DNA of 28,463 nt from Flavobacteriales bacterium UBA6969 (GTDB lineage: Bacteria; Bacteroidota; Bacteroidia; Flavobacteriales_D; Sanyastnellaceae): contig DJYV01000101.1 of assembly GCA_002448555.1 (NCBI GenBank), forward strand, positions 1 to 28,463, given 5' to 3'. The position numbers and the translations under genes were made by a program. A model generated the notes under the pieces. That model had not been told where the DNA came from. It searched no databases and saw only the letters and a list, made by a program, of their open reading frames with translations. Below, piece after piece: positions 22,983-28,463 of the stretch (positions within the stretch are counted from its first letter, which is position 1; each line of letters starts with the position of its first letter).

Positions 22983-24050
22983 TCAGTAGCGCTCTTTCCG
23001 CTTGGGAGGAGCGATCTCGAGGGGGTTCGCCGTCAACTCGCGGTATGCGATGCGGTTGAACCGAATGTCCCGGGCCGTGTAGATGGCTGCGCGCAACGAA
23101 TCGGGACTGGCGATGCCTTGTCCAGCAATATCAAAACCCGTTCCATGGTCCGGGCTGGTGCGCACGATGGGCAGGCCCGCTGTGAAATTCACGCCGTTTC
23201 CGAAGCTCAGCGCTTTGAACGGTCCAAGCCCTTGGTCGTGGTACATGGCCAATACTCCGTCGAATTGCTTGTGTGTGCCGGCACCAAAAAATCCGTCTGC
23301 CGGGTAAGGGCCCATCACAAACTTGCCTTCCGCACTGAGGTCCTTGATGGCCGGTGCGATGATGCGTTTTTCTTCATCACCCATCAGTCCGTTGTCGCTC
23401 GCATGGGGATTCAGGCCGAGTACCGCAATGCGAGGCTGGGCTAGACCAAAATCGCGCATGAGGGAATCGTGCATCAAACGCGCTTTGGCTTTGATCAAAT
23501 CCGGATTGAGCAAGGCCGAGACGTCTTTCAGGGCGACGTGTCCGGTGCACATGCCCACCCGGAGGTCGCCGGATACTAAAAGCATGAGCACCTCATCGAC
23601 GTTGGCAAAGTCCGCGAGGTATTCTGTGTGTCCGGGATGTTTGAACGCCCCTTGGCGCATGGCCTCCTTGTGAATGGGCAGCGTTACCAAGACGTCGACT
23701 TTCGTGCTCGCCAGGTCATTGACGACCGTTTCCAATGCGCTCATCGCAAAGTCGCCTGCAGCGCCGTCGACTTGGCCCCATTGGATGTCCCACGGCTCCT
23801 CATGAATGTTCACCACATTGATTTGGTCGGACTTTGCCTTGTCTGCTCCTTCCACAACGGCCCAATTGACCTCGGGTTCGCCGGCCTTCTCAATGGCGGC
23901 TTCAATCAAATTGGGCGTACCGTAGAACACGGGTGTTGCTTCCCGGAACATGCGGTTGTCATGGAACACTTTGACGAGGATTTCAGCGCCAATCCCGTTG
24001 GGGTCGCCGCAACTGAATCCGATGGTTGTTGGTTTTTTTTTGGAAGCCAT
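22983..24050 (-). CDS. pdxA: 4-hydroxythreonine-4-phosphate dehydrogenase (PdxA)
   Basis: Oxidises 4-phosphohydroxy-L-threonine in the DXP-dependent pathway to pyridoxal phosphate. The 355 residues show GDPNGIGAEI near the N-terminus, TLPIHKEA, KHPGHTEYLA and the three metal ligands His171, His216 and His271, placed five residues later than the E. coli ligands as I recall them. The ATG at 24050 is chosen; a TTG four codons upstream lies within the promoter box. The gene is divergent from the large surface protein. The downstream DUF177 gene has its own promoter, 93 bases away. Confidence 0.96.
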   Translation of the reverse strand: MASKKKPTTIGFSCGDPNGIGAEILVKVFHDNRMFREATPVFYGTPNLIEAAIEKAGEPEVNWAVVEGADKAKSDQINVVNIHEEPWDIQWGQVDGAAGDFAMSALETVVNDLASTKVDVLVTLPIHKEAMRQGAFKHPGHTEYLADFANVDEVLMLLVSGDLRVGMCTGHVALKDVSALLNPDLIKAKARLMHDSLMRDFGLAQPRIAVLGLNPHASDNGLMGDEEKRIIAPAIKDLSAEGKFVMGPYPADGFFGAGTHKQFDGVLAMYHDQGLGPFKALSFGNGVNFTAGLPIVRTSPDHGTGFDIAGQGIASPDSLRAAIYTARDIRFNRIAYRELTANPLEIAPPKRKERY

Positions 24051-24059
24051 TCGTGGGCG

Positions 24060-24067
24060 CAAAGTTA
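24060..24067 (-). promoter_or_regulatory. -7 promoter box of pdxA
   Basis: Minus-strand TAACTTTG is an exact TAnnTTTG box nine bases before the pdxA ATG, within the 50-base divergent gap shared with the T9SS surface protein gene. Confidence 0.6.
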
Positions 24068-24100
24068 ACGGTTGGCTTCCTTGTCCTAACTTGCATCAAG

Positions 24101-26776
24101 ATGGTTTTTCAACGGTTTTTCGCGCGGACATTTCTGCTGCTGTTGTCCCTTTTTTTCGGGGTGTCATCAGCGCATGCAACGCACAACCGGGCCGGTGAGA
24201 TTACCTACACGCACGTGGAGGGGTTGACCTATGAAATCCTGATCACTACCTACACCAAAACCAGCGCTCCGGCCGACCGGCCTTGGCTGTATTTGTACTG
24301 GGGGGACGAGGTAGATGAACCCATTGACAGCCTCGAGCGGGAAACCGTCCAGCTATTGCCCGACGACATCCAGATCAACCGCTACCGCGGCAATCACACG
24401 TATGGTGGGCCGGGCATTTTTGAAATTAGGGTGGAGGATCCCAACCGTAACCAAGGCGTGCTCAACATTCCGGGCTCTGTCGATGTTCCGTTCTCCATCA
24501 GCACGTTGTTGATCATTGACCCGTTGGCCGGGCACAACAATTCAGTGCAGCTGTTGAACCCGGCGCAACAAAACGCGTGCCTTTTCCAGCCTTGGATTCA
24601 CAACCCCGGCGCCCACGATCCCGACGGAGACTTGCTCACGTATGACCTCGTCCCGTGCCGGGGATTCGATTCCGACATAATTCCGGATTATGTACCACCG
24701 GATGAAGTGAGTCCTGCTGATGACAGTTTCACCATTGATGCCGATTATGGCGATGTGGTGTGGGAAGTTCCGCAGATAGCGGGCATTTACAATGTCGCCC
24801 TTCGCATCCAGGAATGGCGCGACGTGGACGGAGTACTCATCAAGGTGGGTGAAGTCGTGCGGGACATGCAGATTACGGTGGAGTCGTGCACGAATCAGCC
24901 GCCGGAGATTGCCAATATCCCTGATACCTGTGTGGTGGCAGGCAGTTTCCTTTCGTTTTTGGTCAATGCTTCGGATCCCGATGGAGACAACGTGGACCTC
25001 GATGCCATCGGAGGCCCGATTTCCGAAGTGGAAAACCCGGCCAATTTCTCCGACCTCGGTGCCGGAATCGGCCAATTCGTGTGGTCCCCGGAGTGCACAG
25101 AAGTTCGGGAAGCACCCTACCAAGTCGTGGTGCGCGCCGAAGACAACAGCGGACAAGTGCAGTTGATGGATTTGGAAACCTTTCAAATCCGGGTGGTCGC
25201 ACCGCCTGCTGAGATGACCGCAGCGGAACCGGTCGGTAATGCCATTATCTTGGAGTGGAATGCACACGAATGCACCGGGGAGTTGCCCGGCTGGAAGTCC
25301 TCCGCGGGCCGCTACCACATCTACCGCCGGGTGGATTCGCTCGACTGGACACCCCATGCGTGCGAGACGGGCATCCCCGACACCTACGGCTTCACCTTCC
25401 TCGGAACGGTTGAAGGATTGGACAATACCACGTACATCGATGAGGACTTGCTCTCGTTTGGGGCAACGTACTGTTACCGTGTGGTCACGGAGTGGCCGGG
25501 CAGTGGGGAGTCCATAGCAAGCAACGAAGTCTGTGCGACGATTCGGAAGGACGTGCCCGTCATAACCCGGGCGTCGGTTGAAGCGACGGATGAGGTTAAC
25601 GGTGCGGTGGATCTGCGCTGGTCGCCACCTACGGATGCCGATACGGTGGTTTTTCCCGGTCCCTATCGGTACCGGGTTCTGGTCGGAGCAGCGGGAACAT
25701 CGCCCTTGGAGGTCTTGCACGAGACTGCACCAGGCCCCTACCTCAACGCACCGGACACGGCATGGGTTCACGAAGGCGTCGATACCCAGACCCGCAGTTG
25801 GGTGTACCGGGTGGAATGCGTCAGTGCGACGGGCCAAATGGGCATGTCCGCCCCGGCGGAGACCCCGTGGTTGGCGCTGGAACCCAACGACAATGCCTTG
25901 ACGCTGACCGTGTCCGGGGCCTTTCCCTGGTGGGTGGATGCTTACGACATCTACAGGGAAGGCGATGCAGGTTTTGAATGGATCGCAACCACAGGCGAGC
26001 CGACCTACACGGACACCGGACTGGTCAACAATCGCACCTACTGCTACCGCTTCGAGACGGTTGGGCACTACGACGGGGATGCACTTCACGGACCGCTGTT
26101 GAATTGGAGCCAACGCGCTTGCGCCAAGCCCTTTGATTACACACCGCCATGCCCGCCAGATTTTGCAATGGAATCGGATTGTGTGGAGGAGCAAAACGAG
26201 CTGGCGTGGAGCAACATCGCCGGTTGTGCTGACGATGTCATGGCGTTCCAATTGTATTGGGCGCCGACGCTCGGGGACACGTTGCGGCCGGTCGAGATTT
26301 TTAGCGACCCCGAACAATTGACCTACATCTGGAACGAACAGGGTGAGCGCGGGACCATTGCTGGGTGTTTTGCCGTGACTGCGTTGGACAGTTTGCAGCC
26401 TGGACCGGATGGAACGCTGCGTCGAAACGAAAGTGCGCTGAGCGACACGCTGTGTGCAGACAACTGCCCGTTTTACTTTTTGCCAAATGTGTTCACGCCC
26501 AACCTCGATCAGGTCAACGATACTTTCCGGGCCTTTCCGTGGAAATTCATCGATTCGGTGGACGTGCGCATCTACAACCGCTTGGGGGAAGAAGTGTACC
26601 AAACGAACGATCCCGACATAAACTGGAATGGCATGCACAAGGATGGGCGGATGTGTGCGGATGGGGTGTACTACTGCACCGCCCGGGTGTGGACGATCCG
26701 GCTGGTGGGCTTGGTCGAAGAGCGGTTCAGTGGTGAACTTCATTTGATGGGAGGTGTTGCACCCCTAAGCGAATAA
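24101..26776 (+). CDS. Large T9SS-secreted surface protein with CHU_C / gliding-type C-terminal domain
   Basis: An 891-residue exported protein. Signal peptide 1-26 (RRF-type basic start, FLLLLSLFFG core, cleavage after SAHA) is followed by THNRAGEITY, the usual start of this Bacteroidota family. A beta-rich N-terminal region with HDPDGDLLTYDL follows, then roughly four fibronectin-III-like repeats (about 385-785) with recurring YxIYR and TYCYRxxT patterns. The last 103 residues (from CPFYFLPNVFTPN at 789) are a CHU_C domain with VDVRIYNRLGEEVYQ and INWNG, the type B sorting signal for type IX secretion. The ATG at 24101 gives the signal peptide; the frame before it overlaps pdxA. The protein is probably attached to or released from the cell surface. 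Only one base separates it from ribE. Confidence 0.9.
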   Translation: MVFQRFFARTFLLLLSLFFGVSSAHATHNRAGEITYTHVEGLTYEILITTYTKTSAPADRPWLYLYWGDEVDEPIDSLERETVQLLPDDIQINRYRGNHTYGGPGIFEIRVEDPNRNQGVLNIPGSVDVPFSISTLLIIDPLAGHNNSVQLLNPAQQNACLFQPWIHNPGAHDPDGDLLTYDLVPCRGFDSDIIPDYVPPDEVSPADDSFTIDADYGDVVWEVPQIAGIYNVALRIQEWRDVDGVLIKVGEVVRDMQITVESCTNQPPEIANIPDTCVVAGSFLSFLVNASDPDGDNVDLDAIGGPISEVENPANFSDLGAGIGQFVWSPECTEVREAPYQVVVRAEDNSGQVQLMDLETFQIRVVAPPAEMTAAEPVGNAIILEWNAHECTGELPGWKSSAGRYHIYRRVDSLDWTPHACETGIPDTYGFTFLGTVEGLDNTTYIDEDLLSFGATYCYRVVTEWPGSGESIASNEVCATIRKDVPVITRASVEATDEVNGAVDLRWSPPTDADTVVFPGPYRYRVLVGAAGTSPLEVLHETAPGPYLNAPDTAWVHEGVDTQTRSWVYRVECVSATGQMGMSAPAETPWLALEPNDNALTLTVSGAFPWWVDAYDIYREGDAGFEWIATTGEPTYTDTGLVNNRTYCYRFETVGHYDGDALHGPLLNWSQRACAKPFDYTPPCPPDFAMESDCVEEQNELAWSNIAGCADDVMAFQLYWAPTLGDTLRPVEIFSDPEQLTYIWNEQGERGTIAGCFAVTALDSLQPGPDGTLRRNESALSDTLCADNCPFYFLPNVFTPNLDQVNDTFRAFPWKFIDSVDVRIYNRLGEEVYQTNDPDINWNGMHKDGRMCADGVYYCTARVWTIRLVGLVEERFSGELHLMGGVAPLSE

Positions 26777-26777
26777 C

Positions 26778-27374
26778 ATGTTTACAGGAATCATTGAGCA
26801 AAACGGCCGAATTGAAAAGGTGGAGCGGGAAGGGACCAACGTCCACTTCACCGTTTCCGCCCCGTTTGCAAGCGAGTTGCGGGTCGATCAAAGTGTGGCG
26901 CACGATGGCGTCTGCTTGACGGTCGTGAAATTGGACCCTGGTTCTTACGTGGTGACGGCCATTCAAGAGACCATGGACCGAACGAGTTTGGGCCAGTGGA
27001 AGGTAGGCCATGTGGTCAACTTGGAGCGATGCACGCAACTCGGTGGGCGCCTCGACGGTCACCTCGTTCAGGGCCACGTGGATACCACGGCGACATTGCT
27101 TCAGGTCCGTGATGCCGATGGCAGTTGGGTGCTGGAGTTTGCCCATGAAGTGCATCCCGAATTCGTTACGGTGCCCAAAGGCTCCATTACCGTCAACGGC
27201 ATCAGCCTGACCGTCGTGGATTCCAAGCCCGACGGCTTCAGTGTGGCCATCATCCCCTATACGTGGGAACACACCAACCTTCATACACTCCAGTCGGGAG
27301 ACCGCGTCAACTTGGAATTCGATGTGATCGGAAAGTACGTGGCTCGTATGCTCAGTCAGCAAGGGCGGATTTAG
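26778..27374 (+). CDS. ribE: Riboflavin synthase alpha chain
   Basis: Dismutates two lumazine molecules to riboflavin. The 198-residue protein has the invariant MFTGIIE start and two homologous lumazine-binding barrels. The first contains DGVCLTVV and the second NGISLTVV; GRLDGHLVQGHVDTTA and IPYTWEHTNL are also present. The start is one base after the stop of the T9SS protein gene, so it likely depends on that transcript. The 3' end overlaps convergent lptB by 23 bases. Separation from pdxA by a large surface-protein gene looks like an insertion into an older ribE-pdxA neighbourhood; this is inference. Confidence 0.96.
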   Translation: MFTGIIEQNGRIEKVEREGTNVHFTVSAPFASELRVDQSVAHDGVCLTVVKLDPGSYVVTAIQETMDRTSLGQWKVGHVVNLERCTQLGGRLDGHLVQGHVDTTATLLQVRDADGSWVLEFAHEVHPEFVTVPKGSITVNGISLTVVDSKPDGFSVAIIPYTWEHTNLHTLQSGDRVNLEFDVIGKYVARMLSQQGRI

Positions 27375-28116
27375 GGCGCAGCACAAAATTCTGTCCCAAG
27401 TACCCCCGCCGCACTTGTTCGTCCGAGGCCAGCTCTTCTGCAGTCCCGTGCTTGAGGATGCGGCCTTCAAATAGCAAGTATGCCCGGTCGGTGATGTGCA
27501 AGGTCTCCTGCACGTTGTGGTCGGTGATGAGGATGCCGATACCGCGCAAGCGCAGTTTTTCGACGATGCGCTGGATATCCTCCACCGCGATGGGGTCGAC
27601 CCCGGCAAACGGCTCGTCGAGGAGGATGAATTGCGGGTCCGTCGCCAGTGCCCGCGCAATTTCCGTCCTCCGGCGTTCGCCGCCGCTCAGCACGTCGCCG
27701 TTGGACTGGCGGACCTTCTCCAGACCGAATTCGCGAATCAACTCCTCGAGTCGGTCTTTTTGCTCGGCTTTGGACAGCGGTTGCAATTCGAGGATGGCCA
27801 TGATGTTGTCCTCCACCGTTAGCTTTCGAAAAACCGAGGCTTCCTGCGGCAAGTATCCAATTCCCATGCGCCCGCGCTTGTACATGGGCAGGTCCGTGAC
27901 CTCTTGGCCGTTGACGAAGACCCTGCCCGCATCCGGTTGCACCAAGCCGACGACGGCGTAAAAACTGGTTGTCTTACCCGCACCGTTTGGTCCGAGCAGG
28001 CCCACCACTTCACCGGGGTTGACCTCAAGGGACACCCCGTCGACCACCCGGCGTTTGCCGTATTGCTTCACCAATCCTTCGGCGCGCAGGGTTGCTGGGG
28101 TATCGGCTGTTTTCAT
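27352..28116 (-). CDS. lptB: LPS export ABC transporter ATPase (LptB)
   Basis: ATPase that powers LPS extraction from the inner membrane with LptF, LptG and LptC. The 254 residues show Walker A GPNGAGKTT (42-50), the Q-loop in GYLPQEASVFRKLTV, which is typical of LptB, the signature LSGGERRR (143-150), Walker B ILLDEPFAGVDPIAV and the switch His in ITDHN. An upstream in-frame start is possible, but the ATG at 28116 fits the family. It is 26 bases after the DUF5686 gene on the same strand and overlaps ribE tail to tail by 23 bases. Confidence 0.95.
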   Translation of the reverse strand: MKTADTPATLRAEGLVKQYGKRRVVDGVSLEVNPGEVVGLLGPNGAGKTTSFYAVVGLVQPDAGRVFVNGQEVTDLPMYKRGRMGIGYLPQEASVFRKLTVEDNIMAILELQPLSKAEQKDRLEELIREFGLEKVRQSNGDVLSGGERRRTEIARALATDPQFILLDEPFAGVDPIAVEDIQRIVEKLRLRGIGILITDHNVQETLHITDRAYLLFEGRILKHGTAEELASDEQVRRGYLGQNFVLRPKSALAD

Positions 28117-28120
28117 GGGT

Positions 28121-28128
28121 CTAAAATA
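28121..28128 (-). promoter_or_regulatory. Probable -7 box of lptB (one mismatch)
   Basis: Minus-strand TATTTTAG differs from TAnnTTTG by one base and lies four bases before the lptB ATG, in the short gap after the DUF5686 gene. Confidence 0.35.
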
Positions 28129-28142
28129 AGGACGCTGCCGTG

Positions 28143-28463
28143 TCAAATACCTACCGAGAATCCAAGTCGAATGCCCCGGCTGGCCGGATCGGCCAAGGGC
28201 AGGTCGGTGCGCCACACCCCATCAACGCGCAAAACACCAAAGATGTTTTCCAAGCCGACGCTGCATTCGGAGTAGGTCCCGTTGAGTCCTGTGGTTTCTT
28301 CCGGCAATTCCAACAATGCTTCGTGGCGTGAGTCCCAGTTGCCGGCGATGCCTTTTACCCCGATTACTTCCCGCAATTCAAGCCGCCGGAGCAAGGGCAG
28401 GTGATTGAAAAGAATGCCTTCCCCGTGCCACTCGACGTTGGCGCTGACCCACTCGTCGGTTAC
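28143..28463 (-). CDS. C-terminal fragment of a DUF5686-like outer-membrane protein (5' end outside window)
   Basis: The minus-strand frame is open to the window edge and gives 106 C-terminal residues beginning VTDEWVSANVEWHGEG. The segments GILFNHLPLLRRLELREVIG, VGLENIFGVLRVDGVWR and the final GIRLGFSVGI resemble the end of the large Bacteroidota DUF5686/carboxypeptidase-regulatory-like beta-barrel proteins. The final strand pattern suggests an outer-membrane barrel. The start and most of the gene are missing. Its position before lptB suggests an envelope operon. Confidence 0.72.
   Translation of the reverse strand, partial: VTDEWVSANVEWHGEGILFNHLPLLRRLELREVIGVKGIAGNWDSRHEALLELPEETTGLNGTYSECSVGLENIFGVLRVDGVWRTDLPLADPASRGIRLGFSVGI

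Noticed and set aside
24542..26743. A 733-codon open frame on the minus strand
   Set aside because: It lies entirely opposite the T9SS surface protein gene, has no recognisable domain or start signal, and is rich in Arg/His/Pro as expected of an antisense shadow in GC-rich DNA.

Overview
This is a gene-dense chromosomal segment of a Bacteroidota bacterium, most likely a GC-rich, uncultured-type member of Flavobacteriales or a near relative. The evidence is: a type IX secretion (CHU_C / gliding-motility-associated) C-terminal domain; a partial DUF5686 outer-membrane protein; an OmpA protein with PD40-type repeats; the L32 form that lacks the zinc ribbon; and promoters of the TTTG / TAnnTTTG type used by Bacteroidota instead of the E. 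coli -35/-10. Nearly every base is coding. No gene-free stretch exceeds about 180 bases, and I saw no tRNA, rRNA, CRISPR, insertion sequence or phage gene.

Layout. 1-3184: the 3' part of a Fe/Mn superoxide dismutase overlapping ispD, a convergent CPBP membrane protease, and dusB. 3185-6767: a minus-strand operon of five genes, read as small four-helix membrane protein, cytochrome c lipoprotein, hflX, rbfA and a LolC/E-like FtsX permease. 6795-9451: gdhA, a non-canonical SDR protein and a divergent methylmalonyl-CoA epimerase. 9452-15076: a minus-strand run of radical SAM/SPASM enzyme, LPG-synthase-type membrane protein, a transsulfuration enzyme, kynurenine 3-monooxygenase and a secreted protein with a very basic tail. 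15121-17159: DUF3109 protein and an OmpA/PD40 protein. 17220-19030: panD, a second LPG-synthase-type membrane protein and rfaE2, closed by a bidirectional terminator. 19061-24050: minus-strand accC, accB, fabH, rpmF, DUF177 (yceD-like) and pdxA. 24101-27374: a large T9SS-type surface protein coupled to ribE. 27352-28463: lptB and the C-terminal end of a DUF5686 protein.

Most genes are housekeeping: isoprenoid, pantothenate, riboflavin, PLP and fatty-acid precursor synthesis, tRNA modification, ribosome maturation, LPS heptose activation and LPS export. The envelope theme is strong (rfaE2, lptB, FtsX permease, OmpA, T9SS protein, DUF5686, two flippase-like proteins).

The most interesting signal is not a gene. 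Ten exact TAnnTTTG boxes sit just upstream of gene starts. In five of them only 3-9 bases separate the box from the start codon, which implies leaderless or nearly leaderless mRNAs. Convergent genes meet with zero spacing or overlap. I do not see a clear novel defence or mobile system. The best candidates for undescribed biology are the radical SAM/SPASM plus membrane-protein pair, the small cytochrome module in the hflX operon, and the palindrome-rich fabH upstream region.
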